Shown piece after piece: positions 17,663-26,828 of a stretch of DNA of 64,000 nucleotides. Within the stretch, counting starts at the first letter, position 1. The number at the start of each line of letters is the position of its first letter. Position numbers and translations under genes: made by a program. The notes below the pieces were generated by a model that saw only the letters and a program-made list of their open reading frames with translations, was not told the DNA's origin and made no database searches. Origin of the DNA: Micromonospora echinospora (GTDB lineage Bacteria; Actinomycetota; Actinomycetes; Mycobacteriales; Micromonosporaceae); the NCBI RefSeq assembly GCF_900091495.1, contig NZ_LT607413.1:7509501-7573500 (forward strand), in the 5' to 3' direction.

Positions 17663-19504
17663 TCAGAACGCCTCCTCGGGGACGTCCATCAGGTCGAGGC
17701 ACGCGGCCTGGATGATCTTCCGGTCGGCGGTGAGCCGGGGCAGCACCTCCCGGGCGAAGAACCGGGCCACCGCCACCTTGCCGGTGTAGAAGGCCCGGTC
17801 GGCGGCGGAGAGGTCGGCCCGGTCCAGGGCCCCTGCGGCGACCTCGGCCCGGCGGAGCAGCAGCCAGCCGACGAGCAGGTCACCGAGGGCCAGCAGCAGC
17901 CGCCGGCTATGCAGCCCGACCAGGTAGAGCTGACGGGGTTCGCCGCCCTGGGCGGCGCCCAGCCACTCCAGCATGGTGCCGAGGCAGCCCTGCACGTCGG
18001 TGACCGCCCGGCCCAGCGCGATCCGCTCGGCGGCGAACGAGTCGTCGGCCTCGGCGCCGACGAACGCGCCGATCTCGCCGGCCAGGGCCATCAGCGCCAC
18101 CCCCTGGTCCTTGGCGATCTTGCGGAACACCAGGTCGAGGCTCTGGATCGCGGTGGTTCCCTCGTACAGGGTGTCGATCTTGGCGTCCCGGACGTACTGC
18201 TCCAGCGGGTAGTCGGTCAGGTAGCCGGAGCCGCCGAGGGTCTGCAACGACTCGTGGCCGAGCATCTCGTACGCCCGCTCCGAGCCGAACCCCTTGACCA
18301 GGGGCAGGAGCAGGTCGTTGACCCGGGCGGCCAGGTCGGCGTCCGGCCCGTGGACCATCCGGTCCTGCCAGCGGCCGGTGTAGACGAGCAGGGCGCGCAG
18401 TCCCTCGGCGTACGCCTTCTGGAGCATCAGCGACCGGCGTACGTCGGGGTGGGCGACGATCCGTACCCGGGGGGCGGTCTTGTCGGCCGCCCGGGTCAGG
18501 TCCGCGCCCTGCACCCGCTCCCGGGCGTACGCCAACGCGTTGCGGTAGCCGGTGGAGAGCGTGGCAATGGCCTTCGTGCCGACCATCGTCCGGGCGTACT
18601 CGATGATCCGGAACATCTGCCGGATGCCGTCGTGCCGCTCCCCCACCAGCCAGCCGACCGCCGGCACGCCGTGCTGGCCGAAGGTCAGCTCGCAGGTGTT
18701 GGAGACCTTCAGGCCCATCTTCTGCTCGACGCCGGTGGCGAAGACACCGTTGCGCGCGCCCAGCTCACCGGTGGCCGGGTCGAAGTGGTACTTCGGCACC
18801 ACGAAGAGGCTGAGGCCCTTGGTGCCCGGCCCGCCGACGCCCTCGACCCCCACCGGCCGGGCCAGCACGTAATGCACGATGTTCTCGGTGAGGTCGTGCT
18901 CGCCGGAGGTGATGAAGCGCTTGACGCCGTCGAGGTGCCACGAGCCGTCCGGCTGCGGCACCGCCCGGGTGCGGCCCGCGCCGACGTCCGAGCCGGCGTC
19001 CGCCTCGGTCAGCGCCATGGTGGAACCCCACTGGCGGTCCACGAAGATCCGGGCCCACCGCTTCTGCTCCGCCGTCCCCTCGTGCCAGAGCACGTTGGCC
19101 AGGGGCGGGCCGGAGGCGTAGATCCAGACCGCCGGGTTGGCGCCCATCACCAGCTCGCCGATCGCCCGCCAGAGCATCCGGGGCGCGGGCGTGCCACCCA
19201 ACTCCGGGGCCAGGTCGCCGAGCCGCCAGAACCCGGCGTCGAGGAACGCCCGGTACGCCTTGCCGAACGCCGGGGGCAGCGGCGCGGTGTGCGTGGCCGG
19301 GTCGAACACCGGCGGATGCCGGTCGCCCTCGGTGAACGCGTCCGCCAGCTCCTCGCGGGCGGAGCGGTCCACCTCGGCGAGGATCTGCCGGACGGTGTCG
19401 GCGTCCAGGTCGGGGTAGCCGCCGGGACCGAGGAACTCCTCGATCCCGAAGACCTCGAAGAGGTCGAACTCCAGGTCCCGCAGGTCGCTGCGGTAGTGGC
19501 CCAT
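17663..19504 (-). CDS. acyl-CoA dehydrogenase (long, FadE type)
   Basis: FAD-dependent alpha,beta-oxidation of an acyl-CoA. At 613 residues it is longer than the 380-residue classic forms, matching the extended subgroup with an extra C-terminal helical domain. Visible are [13 protein letters not shown] (FAD/substrate loop), [19 protein letters not shown], the helix [20 protein letters not shown], and the catalytic-base region [11 protein letters not shown]. Its 3' end overlaps the frame of the phosphopantetheinyl transferase, so the two are probably co-transcribed. It could supply unsaturated acyl chains or take part in ordinary fatty-acid breakdown. Confidence 0.9.
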   Translation of the reverse strand: MGHYRSDLRDLEFDLFEVFGIEEFLGPGGYPDLDADTVRQILAEVDRSAREELADAFTEGDRHPPVFDPATHTAPLPPAFGKAYRAFLDAGFWRLGDLAPELGGTPAPRMLWRAIGELVMGANPAVWIYASGPPLANVLWHEGTAEQKRWARIFVDRQWGSTMALTEADAGSDVGAGRTRAVPQPDGSWHLDGVKRFITSGEHDLTENIVHYVLARPVGVEGVGGPGTKGLSLFVVPKYHFDPATGELGARNGVFATGVEQKMGLKVSNTCELTFGQHGVPAVGWLVGERHDGIRQMFRIIEYARTMVGTKAIATLSTGYRNALAYARERVQGADLTRAADKTAPRVRIVAHPDVRRSLMLQKAYAEGLRALLVYTGRWQDRMVHGPDADLAARVNDLLLPLVKGFGSERAYEMLGHESLQTLGGSGYLTDYPLEQYVRDAKIDTLYEGTTAIQSLDLVFRKIAKDQGVALMALAGEIGAFVGAEADDSFAAERIALGRAVTDVQGCLGTMLEWLGAAQGGEPRQLYLVGLHSRRLLLALGDLLVGWLLLRRAEVAAGALDRADLSAADRAFYTGKVAVARFFAREVLPRLTADRKIIQAACLDLMDVPEEAF

Positions 19505-19529
19505 CTGCGTGTGCTCCTGTCTACACCGG

Positions 19530-19567
19530 CGGCGGGCCGCACCGGGGGTTCCCGGTCCGGCCCGCCG
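19530..19567 (-). terminator. terminator downstream of the DHA2 exporter
   Basis: CGGCGGGCC plus CACCGGG (19530-19546) pair with CCCGGT plus GGCCCGCCG (19551-19567), a long G/C hairpin with a small mismatch. It lies 22 bp after the exporter stop and before the dehydrogenase start. Confidence 0.7.
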
Positions 19568-19589
19568 CGTCGGGTCCGTGAGTGGTGGT

Positions 19590-21059
19590 TCAGCCGCCGT
19601 GGATCGCCGCCATGTCGACCTTGGCGCGGGTGCTGGGCAGCACGAAGGTGGCCAGCACGGCGACCGCGGTCAGGATCGCCGCCACCAGGAAGGCCGCGTG
19701 CAGGCCGTCGAGCAGCACGGACGGGTTCTGGGCGCCCTCCCCGATCCGGCCGGAGAGCCGTTCGTTGGCGACGGTGACCAGGACCGCGAGGCCGACCGCG
19801 CCACCCACCTGCTGGGCGGTGTTCATCAGGCCGGAGGCGATGCCGCTCTCCTCCCGGGCGACGCCGCTGACCGCCGCGACCACCAGGGGCACCAGGGCCA
19901 GGCCGAAGCCCGCGCCGGAGAGGATCAGGGTGGGGAGGAGTTCGCTGACGTACGAGCCGTCGACGGTGCTGCGCAGCAGCAGAAGCTGGCCGACGCCGAC
20001 CAGCGCCAGACCTACCATGATCAGGTTCCGGGTGCCCAGCTTCGGGGTGAGCTGCATGGCCGCCCCGGCGAAGACCGCCATGGTGAGGCCGAGTGGGGCC
20101 CAGGACAGGCCGGCCCGGATCGGCGACCAGCCGTTGATCACCTGCATGTAGAGGCTGAGGAAGAAGAAGGTGCCGTAGAGCGCCGAGGCGGCCAGCACGG
20201 TGAGGATGTTGGCCACCGCGATCTGCCGGTTGGCCAGGATGCCGAGGCGCAGCAGCGGCTCCGGAGCGCGCTTCTCCCACCACACGAAGATCGCGATCAG
20301 CACCACCGCGCCGGCCAGGCCACCGATGGTCAGCGGGTCGCTCCACGCCCGGTGCGAGGTGTTGAGCATGGTGTAGACGAGCAGCAGCAGACCACCGGTG
20401 ATGGTGGCCGCGCCGAAGCCGTCCAGCCGGCGCGGACCGGTCGCCGCGTCCAGGTCGACACCGCCCCGCAGGCCGGTCAGGGCGAGCGCGAGCAGCACCG
20501 CGCCGACCGGGACGTTGATGAAGAAGACCCAGCGCCAGCCGATGGTGTCGGTGATCAGACCGCCGAGGAGCACGCCGGTGGTGCCGGCGATGCCGGAGAG
20601 GCCACCCCAGACGCCGAGCGCCTTGCCCCGCTGGTCGGCGTTGGTGAAGGCGCTGACCAGGATGCTCAGCGCCGCCGGACTGAGCAGCGCCGCACCGAAG
20701 CCCTGCACGCCCCGGGCGACGATCAGCGCGGTGTCGGACTGGGCGAGCCCACCGGCCAGCGACGCGCCGACGAAGACGACCAGCCCGACGAGGAACATCC
20801 GCTGCCGGCCGAACAGGTCCGCGCCCCGGCCGCCGAGCAGCAGGAAGCCACCGAAGAGCAGCATGTACGCGTCGACCACCCAGGCCAGCGAGGAGGTGCT
20901 GAACTCCAGGTCGGTCCGGATCGACGGCAGGGCCAGGTTGACCACCGTCTCGTCGAAGATGACGAGCAGTTGGGCGCCGCAGGTGATGGCGAGCAGGAGC
21001 GCGACCCGCCCCCGGCTCAACGTCTGGTCCCGTTCGGGCACGGCGGCTTGCACCATCAC
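19590..21059 (-). CDS. DHA2-family (EmrB/QacA-like) drug exporter
   Basis: A 489-residue, about 14-span MFS antiporter. Diagnostic segments are [13 protein letters not shown] in helix 1 (DHA2 motif D1 with the membrane Asp), [20 protein letters not shown] (motif A) and the motif C glycine helix [21 protein letters not shown]. The first ~15 residues are cytoplasmic. It stands about 1.3 kb from the fatty-acyl gene cluster and could export its product or an intermediate; that link is inference from position. Single transcription unit with its own terminator. Confidence 0.88.
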   Translation of the reverse strand: MMVQAAVPERDQTLSRGRVALLLAITCGAQLLVIFDETVVNLALPSIRTDLEFSTSSLAWVVDAYMLLFGGFLLLGGRGADLFGRQRMFLVGLVVFVGASLAGGLAQSDTALIVARGVQGFGAALLSPAALSILVSAFTNADQRGKALGVWGGLSGIAGTTGVLLGGLITDTIGWRWVFFINVPVGAVLLALALTGLRGGVDLDAATGPRRLDGFGAATITGGLLLLVYTMLNTSHRAWSDPLTIGGLAGAVVLIAIFVWWEKRAPEPLLRLGILANRQIAVANILTVLAASALYGTFFFLSLYMQVINGWSPIRAGLSWAPLGLTMAVFAGAAMQLTPKLGTRNLIMVGLALVGVGQLLLLRSTVDGSYVSELLPTLILSGAGFGLALVPLVVAAVSGVAREESGIASGLMNTAQQVGGAVGLAVLVTVANERLSGRIGEGAQNPSVLLDGLHAAFLVAAILTAVAVLATFVLPSTRAKVDMAAIHGG

Positions 21060-21238
21060 GACTCCTCAGCAGTGCTCAGTGGGTGGTGGGGGTCCCGCCC
21101 GTTGCCCGGGCGGTCGGGACGGCACCGGCCGGAGCCGGGGTGGTGGGGCGCGGATGGCCGTCGGATTGGCCGGCGGTGGCCGACCGGACGGTCGCTCGGA
21201 GCTGCCCGGTCGGCTCGCGGGGTCTTCTCCGGCGCGGG

Positions 21239-21880
21239 TCAGTCACCGAAGGCGCGCTGCTGGCGGCGGCGCAGCGAGCCGGCCATGAGCTTGGCCACCG
21301 GGCGGGCCGGCACACCCGCCCGCTCGTCCGGTTCGGCCACCGAGTCCAGCCAGGGCGGCATGAAGCCGAGCGTCCACTTCGGCGCGGTCTTGAGCATGTT
21401 GCGCTCGAAGCGGCTCCACGCGGAGGCGTCCAGGGCCGGGGCCAGCCGGTCGGTCAACTCGTGCTCCTCGTCGGCGCAGTGCGCGGCGAGCGAGTCGCGC
21501 AGCCGCTGCACCGCCGCGCCGAACTCGGCCCAGGCGGAGGTGGGGGCGCGGTCGAGGGCGACCAGCCGCCCCCGGACGTCCTTAAGGTGGCCGAGCAGCT
21601 CGGCGTGTTCCTCGGTCATCAGGGTGAGCACGTCCTCGCCGGCCCCGCGTTCCCGCAGCATCGGCCAGAAGAACTCGTCCTCGCCCTCGTGGTGGTGCTC
21701 GATGATCTGGAGGATCCGGTCGGCGTAGTCGGTCAGGGCCGCCGCGCGCGCCGGATCGGGCGCGCGGGACAGGCCCGTGGCCGTAGCCGAGATACGACCC
21801 AGGTCACGCAACATCGCCCGGTGCGCGAGCCGCATCGTGAGGTGACCGGAGGGAAGTCCGACGGCTGGCTGACTGGACAT
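21239..21880 (-). CDS. hemerythrin-domain protein
   Basis: A 213-residue all-helical protein with HHE-type diiron ligands. LAHRAML carries an early His, IIEHHHEGEDEFFWPML supplies the HxxxE motif, EEHAELLGHL a further His/Glu pair, and CADEEHELTDRLAPAL the last His/Glu. Such proteins bind non-haem diiron and sense or bind oxygen or nitric oxide. The C-terminal ~70 residues (PKWTLGFMPPWLDSVAEP and a basic tail) form the extra region seen in actinobacterial versions. It lies next to the lipid cluster and may protect oxygen-dependent enzymes, but no direct link is visible. Confidence 0.85.
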   Translation of the reverse strand: MSSQPAVGLPSGHLTMRLAHRAMLRDLGRISATATGLSRAPDPARAAALTDYADRILQIIEHHHEGEDEFFWPMLRERGAGEDVLTLMTEEHAELLGHLKDVRGRLVALDRAPTSAWAEFGAAVQRLRDSLAAHCADEEHELTDRLAPALDASAWSRFERNMLKTAPKWTLGFMPPWLDSVAEPDERAGVPARPVAKLMAGSLRRRQQRAFGD

Positions 21881-22393
21881 GTTCGTCTCCTTGCTGCGAC
21901 GGCACCGAACGCATGCCGACCGTATCAGCTATTGACCCTTGCCGGCGTCACAATCCCCTTTGCCCTGACTCGTGTGTCGCCAGTGGACCGGGTCCGCCTG
22001 ATTGCGTCGTAGGTCTACGTTTCTGGCAGCACATATTCAATCGGACGGATCAGACGTGGATTGGCAGGTCCAGAGTGGACCGATTACTCCGCAAGCCATG
22101 GTATATACGATCCACTTTCGATAAAGTGCGGTACCTGTTTGCCGCGCGAGCCGTGTCGGGGGGCCGTCGGATGACAGCGCGCATGACACTCCGTAGTCCG
22201 GTCGACACTTATGGTCGTCCGGAGTGGCGATCCGCCACGCCCGGCGGTCACATTTCCGCCCCGGTTCCGTCCGTTCCACCGCGCCGTCGGCGAGAGGCCG
22301 GCACCGGCACTCGCCCGCCATCCGGCCGAGTCGGCGGAACGCCGGACGCGCCGTGATCACACCGCTCGAACCCATAGACCAAGAGGTAGGTAC
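21881..22393. other. AT-richer intergenic control region before the lipid cluster
   Basis: 513 bp without a convincing gene. The middle (about 21910-22140) is clearly less GC-rich than the surroundings. Palindromes GGACCGGGTCC (21985-21995) and GGTCCAGAGTGGACC (22067-22081) share GGWCC-type half-sites. The part from 22190 to 22390 is GC-rich leader. The open frame from 21913 lacks codon bias and similarity to anything I recognise. It probably carries the promoter and regulator sites for the desaturase-FAAL unit and the hemerythrin gene. Confidence 0.5.
22061..22089 (+). promoter_or_regulatory. candidate promoter with palindrome in the spacer
   Basis: TTGGCA (22061-22066) and TTACTC (22084-22089) are separated by 17 bp. 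The spacer begins with the 15-bp palindrome GGTCCAGAGTGGACC (22067-22081). The start codon of the desaturase is about 300 bp further on, so the leader would be long. Confidence 0.3.
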
Positions 22394-23416
22394 ATGGACG
22401 GCAGAGAGCACCGCTGGTTCATCCTGACCGCCTCCGTGGCGCCGCTGATCGGCGTCATGGTGGCGATGGTCCTGCTCTGGAACAGGCTGTTCGGCTGGTC
22501 GGATCTCGTGGCCCTGGTGGTCATGTACACGATCTGCGCCTTCGGCATCTCCACCGGCTACCACCGGCTGCTGACGCACCGGGCGTTCCGGACCACCCGG
22601 CCGATCTACCTCGCCCTGGCCACGGCCGGGGCGATGGCCGGACAGGGCCCGCCGATCATCTGGGCCGCGCACCACCGGCGGCACCACCGGGTCGCCGACC
22701 GCGAGGGCGACCCGCACAGCCCGCACCTGGGCTTCGAGCCCGGCGTCAAGGGCATCCTCCGGGGGCTGTGGCACGCCCACCTGGGCTGGCTGTTCGACGT
22801 CGACCTGCGCTCGGAGCCGATGCGCTACTGCCCGGACCTGGTCCGCGACAAGGCCCTGCGCTGGATCAGCGAGAAGTTCGTGCTGGTCGTAACCGCCGGC
22901 ATCGTGCTGCCCGGCCTGATCGGGCTCGCCCTCACCGGCACGCTGACCGGCGCGCTGACCGGCGCGCTCTGGGGTGGTCTGGTCCGGCTGTTCCTGGTCA
23001 ACCACATGACCTACGCGGTCAACTCGGTCGGGCACTACTTCGGCCGGCGCCGGTTCGGCACCCTGGACCACTCCCGCAACGTGGCCTGGCTGGCCATCCC
23101 CTCGTTCGGCGAGGCGTGGCACAACAACCACCACGCCTTCCCCCGCTCGGCCCGGCACGGCATGAAGTGGTGGGAGGTGGACATCAGCGCCGTCTTCATC
23201 TGGTCGCTGGAGAAGGTCGGCCTGGCCACCCACGTGATCCGGATCGACCCGGAGCGACTGGCCATGCGCGAGGGCGGGGTGAGCCTGGTCGCCAACGTCA
23301 AGGCGGACCGGACCCCGGCCACCACGGCCGAGGAGCTGCTGACCGCACCGGCGGCCCCGCCGCTGTCCGAGCGTCGGTCCGCGGCCGACCTGGTCTCGGT
23401 CACCGACGTCGAATGA
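22394..23416 (+). CDS. membrane fatty-acyl desaturase (three-His-box type)
   Basis: An integral-membrane diiron desaturase, 340 residues. Histidine boxes are HRLLTH (57-62), HRRHH (94-98) and HNNHH (243-247), the delta-9 acyl-CoA/acyl-lipid pattern, with hydrophobic pairs before box 1 and between boxes 2 and 3. No fused cytochrome b5 or rubredoxin domain. ATG 22394 has AGGTAGG-type ribosome site; frames further upstream lack the family pattern. It opens a two-gene unit with the fatty acyl-AMP ligase 37 bp downstream, so it probably acts on that pathway's acyl chain, possibly while ACP-bound. Whether it makes an alkene or an alkyne cannot be told from sequence. Confidence 0.92.
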   Translation: MDGREHRWFILTASVAPLIGVMVAMVLLWNRLFGWSDLVALVVMYTICAFGISTGYHRLLTHRAFRTTRPIYLALATAGAMAGQGPPIIWAAHHRRHHRVADREGDPHSPHLGFEPGVKGILRGLWHAHLGWLFDVDLRSEPMRYCPDLVRDKALRWISEKFVLVVTAGIVLPGLIGLALTGTLTGALTGALWGGLVRLFLVNHMTYAVNSVGHYFGRRRFGTLDHSRNVAWLAIPSFGEAWHNNHHAFPRSARHGMKWWEVDISAVFIWSLEKVGLATHVIRIDPERLAMREGGVSLVANVKADRTPATTAEELLTAPAAPPLSERRSAADLVSVTDVE

Positions 23417-23453
23417 GGACACCGACCGCCGAGCCGACCCGGAGGGGGACGCC

Positions 23454-25079
23454 GTGCAGCTGTGGGAGCGACTGACCGGAACCGGGGGCCGGGGCCGGTT
23501 GCACGCCTGGGCCGGCAACGGATTCACCGCGACACCGTGGCCGGAGGTGGTCGCCGACGCCCGGGGCGCGGCGGCCACCCTCCGCCGCGCCGGGGTGCGG
23601 CCCGGCCGGCAGGTGGCCGCCATCCTGGACAATTCCCCGGAGGCGGTCCGTGGCCTGCTCGGGGTCTGGTTGGCCGGCGGGGCCGTCGCGTCGCTGCCGG
23701 TGCCCACTCGGGGCATGGACCGGCAGGAGTACGCCGGGCACCTGGAGACCCTGGTCGCCAACCTCGACGCGCCGGTGCTGCTGGCCGACGAGAAGCTGGC
23801 CCCGCTGCTGCCCGAGTCGTTGCACCGTCGACTGGCGGTGCGGTCCTGGCAGTCGCTGGCCGGTGACGGCCGGATCGACGAGACCCCGCCGGAGGCCGAC
23901 GGGCTGGCGTTCGTGCAGTACTCCTCGGGCAGCACCAGCGTCCCCAAGGGGTGCGCGCTGACCACCCGGGCCATCGGCCGGCAGCTGGAGATGATCCTGG
24001 CCATGGCCGGCGGGGTGCCCGGCGAGGAGACGGTCGCCTCCTGGCTGCCGCTCTCCCACGACATGGGCATGTTCGGCTGCCTGCTCTACGCCTGGGCGCA
24101 CGACTTCGGGCTGGTGCTGTCCACCCCGGAGCGGTTCATGATGTCGCCCCGGACCTGGTTCCGGGACATGGCCGAGTACGGCGCGACCATGACCGCCGGC
24201 ACCAGCACCGCGCTGCACCTGGCCGCCCGGGGGCAGGGCAGCGGCGCGCTGGCCGCCCCGCTGCGGCTGCGGGTCTGCGTGGTCGGGGCGGAGCGGGTGG
24301 AGTGGGAGGCGCTGCGGCGCACGGTGGCCGCGTTCGGTCCGCACGGGCTCCGGGAGGAGGCGCTGATGCCGGCGTACGGGCTGGCCGAGGCGACTCTGGC
24401 GGTCACGGCCTGCCCGCACGACGAGGCTCCGCGCTTCCTCGACGTCGACGGCAACCGGCTCGCCGACGGCGAGGTGGTGGTGTGCGCGGCGGACGACCCG
24501 GCGGCGACCCGCGTGGTCTCCACCGGCCGGCCGTGTGACGGGGTCGAGGTGGACGTCGCCGAACCGGGTCGCCTCTCCGAGATCCGCATCGCCTCGCCGA
24601 GCCTGGCCGGTGGCTACTTCGCCGACCCGGAGCGCACCGCGGCGCGGTTCGTCGACGGCCGGCTGCGCACCGGCGACCTGGGCTTCCTGCACGACGGGGA
24701 GCTGTACGTGGTGGGTCGCTCCGACGACCTGCTCCAGGTCGGCGGGCGCAACGTCTACGCGCGGGAGATCGAGAGCACGATCGACGGGCTGGAGACGGTC
24801 CGCAAGGGCTGCGCGGTGATCGTCGACGTCGCCGAGGACGGCCGGAGCGAGTTGGTGCTGCTCGTGGAGCTGAAGAGCCGCAGCAACGACTACCGGGCCT
24901 TCGCCGACGAGGCGGCGGCGATCGCGATGACCAAGGCCGGGGTGCCGCTGGCCGAGTGCGTCTTCCTGGAGAAGGGCACCCTGCCGAAGACGCCCAGCGG
25001 CAAGATCCAGCGGTTCCGGTGCCGGGCGCTGCTGGCGTCCGACGCGTGGCGTCCGCTGGCCCGGGTCGCCGTCCGCTGA
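23454..25079 (+). CDS. fatty acyl-AMP ligase (FAAL-type ANL enzyme)
   Basis: Adenylates a free fatty acid and, if a true FAAL, hands it to a carrier protein rather than CoA. The 541-residue protein has P-loop YSSGSTSVPKG (156-166), VVGAERVEWEALRRTVAAF followed by ALMPAYGLAEATLAV (FAAL-like A5 region), RTGDLGF (A7/A8) and C-terminal LPKTPSGKIQRFR with the catalytic Lys. FAAL over acyl-CoA ligase is favoured by the A5 region and by the ACP gene in the same locus, but the FAAL-specific insertion was not aligned. GTG 23454 start. Confidence 0.88.
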   Translation: MQLWERLTGTGGRGRLHAWAGNGFTATPWPEVVADARGAAATLRRAGVRPGRQVAAILDNSPEAVRGLLGVWLAGGAVASLPVPTRGMDRQEYAGHLETLVANLDAPVLLADEKLAPLLPESLHRRLAVRSWQSLAGDGRIDETPPEADGLAFVQYSSGSTSVPKGCALTTRAIGRQLEMILAMAGGVPGEETVASWLPLSHDMGMFGCLLYAWAHDFGLVLSTPERFMMSPRTWFRDMAEYGATMTAGTSTALHLAARGQGSGALAAPLRLRVCVVGAERVEWEALRRTVAAFGPHGLREEALMPAYGLAEATLAVTACPHDEAPRFLDVDGNRLADGEVVVCAADDPAATRVVSTGRPCDGVEVDVAEPGRLSEIRIASPSLAGGYFADPERTAARFVDGRLRTGDLGFLHDGELYVVGRSDDLLQVGGRNVYAREIESTIDGLETVRKGCAVIVDVAEDGRSELVLLVELKSRSNDYRAFADEAAAIAMTKAGVPLAECVFLEKGTLPKTPSGKIQRFRCRALLASDAWRPLARVAVR

Positions 25080-25097
25080 GGCCGGTGCCCGGAGACC

Positions 25098-25140
25098 GAC
25101 GAAGCCGGGGTGGGGATCGTCTCCCCACCCCGGCTTCGTC
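25098..25140. terminator. bidirectional terminator between FAAL and KAS III genes
   Basis: Arms GACGAAGCCGGGGTGGGGA (25098-25116) and TCCCCACCCCGGCTTCGTC (25122-25140) pair perfectly over 19 bp. It lies between the stops of convergent genes, 18 bp from each. Confidence 0.9.
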
Positions 25141-25158
25141 GTCGGAGCCGGCCGGCGG

Positions 25159-26169
25159 TCAGCCGCCGGCCCGCCAGCGGATGGCGGCGGCGCCGGCCAT
25201 GTCCCCGGCGTGCGCGAAGCCGGCGAGGACCAGCAGGTCGCCCGGGCCCACCCGACCGTCCCGGACGGCCTCGGTCAGCGTGATCGGCACGGCGGCGCCG
25301 AACAGGTTGCCGTACTCGTCGAAGGTGTCCAGGTGCCGCTCCGGCTTGAGCTGCAACGCCTCCCGCCAGTTACGCAGGAACATCCGGTTCGGCTGGTTGG
25401 TGACCAGCACGTCGATGTCCGGCGTACGGACACCGATCCGGTCGCAGAGCGCGGTGACCACCTCGGGGACGAGCTGGTTGCCCCGGCCGATGATCTTCGC
25501 GACCTTGGACTCGGTGAAGCTGACGTCCATCTCGCTCTGTCCGGGCTGCCAGTACTTCCGGTCGTCGTCGAAGGCCAGGCCGACGTCGGTGGCGTACTCG
25601 ACGTACTGGCGGATCTCCACGTCGATGATCGGGGACTCGTCCCCGATCCGCAGGTAGCCGACCCCGCAACCGTCGCCCGGCACCGGCGCGTGCGACTTGG
25701 TGCGGATGGTCGGCTGGGTGAAGACCTGGCCGGCGCTGTTCTGCACGTTGCACAGCAGCGCGGTCTTCGCCCCGCCGGACTGCATGATCTGCTTGGCGAG
25801 CTTCAGCATGTAGACGAAGGAGACGCAGCCGCCGTTGTGCACGTCGAGCACCCAGTCCGGGCGCTCGCCGAGCCGGTGGGCCACCTCCGCTCCGGCGCCG
25901 GTGAACGGCAGGTCGGGCAGGAGCACGTTGGTGATGAGCAGGTCCACCGGCCCGTCACCGCGCGCCTTCGCCCGGTCCAGCACCGGCCGGGCGGCCTTGA
26001 CGATCAGGTCGGCCGCGGTCTCGTCCGGCCCCATGTGCCGGCGGTACTTCGGCGACTTGAACATCACGCTGTCGTCGAGCGCGGCGTCCGCGCCGCGGTA
26101 GAAGTCGGTGCCGACCCGGTTCTCCGGCAGGGCGCTGTTGACCTCGACCAGGCTGACCGGGACGGTCAT
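25159..26169 (-). CDS. KAS III (FabH-like) condensing enzyme homologue with altered triad
   Basis: A 336-residue thiolase-fold protein of the 3-oxoacyl-ACP synthase III family. The acyl-accepting Cys is C115 in VHNGGCVSFVYML. The Asn of the triad is N288 in DEYGNLFGAAVP. The expected His motif (usually HQAN) reads TNQPN, with N258 in place of His. The closing GFAHAGDMAGAAAIRW loop is family-like. Without the His, classic decarboxylative condensation should be weak, so it may transfer acyl groups or condense with a non-malonyl partner. It overlaps the SRPBCC gene stop by ATGA and is the last gene of a three-gene operon. Confidence 0.85.
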   Translation of the reverse strand: MTVPVSLVEVNSALPENRVGTDFYRGADAALDDSVMFKSPKYRRHMGPDETAADLIVKAARPVLDRAKARGDGPVDLLITNVLLPDLPFTGAGAEVAHRLGERPDWVLDVHNGGCVSFVYMLKLAKQIMQSGGAKTALLCNVQNSAGQVFTQPTIRTKSHAPVPGDGCGVGYLRIGDESPIIDVEIRQYVEYATDVGLAFDDDRKYWQPGQSEMDVSFTESKVAKIIGRGNQLVPEVVTALCDRIGVRTPDIDVLVTNQPNRMFLRNWREALQLKPERHLDTFDEYGNLFGAAVPITLTEAVRDGRVGPGDLLVLAGFAHAGDMAGAAAIRWRAGG

Positions 26170-26828
26170 GCCGAGACTCCCTCACGCACCACGTGGCCGG
26201 TCACCGGGATGCCCCGGCTGTGCCGGTACTCCAGGATCGCCTTGAGGTTGTCCAGCTCGGCGCGGTGCCCGGCGTAGAACAGCGGCCACATGTCCCCCAC
26301 CCAGACCCGGTTCGGGTCGGCGACCAGGTGCTTGTTCGGGTTGTCGTCGTAGTACGGGTGGCGGCAGTTGGTCCAGACCAGCACCGAGCCGGGCTTCTTC
26401 AGCACCAGCTCGGCGGGGATGATCCGGTTGATGTAGATCATCCACAGTTCATCGCCCTGGTCCCAGGCGCAGTGGTAGTCGACGGTCAGCGACTCCCGGT
26501 TGGCGACCACCTTGGCGTAGATGCGGGTGTCGTCGGCCAGGGTGTCCCAGCCGACGTGCAGCCCGTCGGTGGCGCCGGGAACCGGCTCGAAGTGCCGGGT
26601 GCTGTACGTCCACTCGTCAAGGTTGCGCAGGTCCGAGAGGTAGTCGAAGACGTCCTCCGGCGGGCAGTCGATGTAGTCCTGCACGGTGCAGAACTGCCCG
26701 TACACCGCGTCGTGCGGGTAGACCGCGTGGGTCATCTCCGCGGCCTTGGCCAGAGCCGCCTCCCGCGGGGTGGTCTCGCAGCGCAGCAGGTTCGGGATGT
26801 CAGCCAACGGCGACGACGGGCTGGTCAT
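26166..26828 (-). CDS. SRPBCC/START-fold protein (polyketide cyclase-like)
   Basis: A 220-residue protein. Core pattern FCTVQDYIDCPPEDVFDYLSD, then NLDEWTYSTRHFEPVP, is the start of an SRPBCC ligand-binding fold (Bet v 1-like helix-grip), found in cyclases, aromatases and lipid-binding proteins. It is larger than minimal cyclases and has an extra C-terminal segment (NKHLVADPNRVWVGDMWPLFYAG). ATG 26828 lies 29 bp inside the ThDP gene's 3' end, with AAGGAGC upstream, and its stop overlaps the KAS III start. It presumably binds an acyl or beta-keto intermediate; no catalytic residues can be assigned. Confidence 0.82.
   Translation of the reverse strand: MTSPSSPLADIPNLLRCETTPREAALAKAAEMTHAVYPHDAVYGQFCTVQDYIDCPPEDVFDYLSDLRNLDEWTYSTRHFEPVPGATDGLHVGWDTLADDTRIYAKVVANRESLTVDYHCAWDQGDELWMIYINRIIPAELVLKKPGSVLVWTNCRHPYYDDNPNKHLVADPNRVWVGDMWPLFYAGHRAELDNLKAILEYRHSRGIPVTGHVVREGVSA

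Noticed and set aside
21913..22356. A possible 147-codon gene in the AT-rich leader
   Set aside because: No ribosome site, no codon bias, and no similarity to known folds; it crosses candidate promoter sequences.
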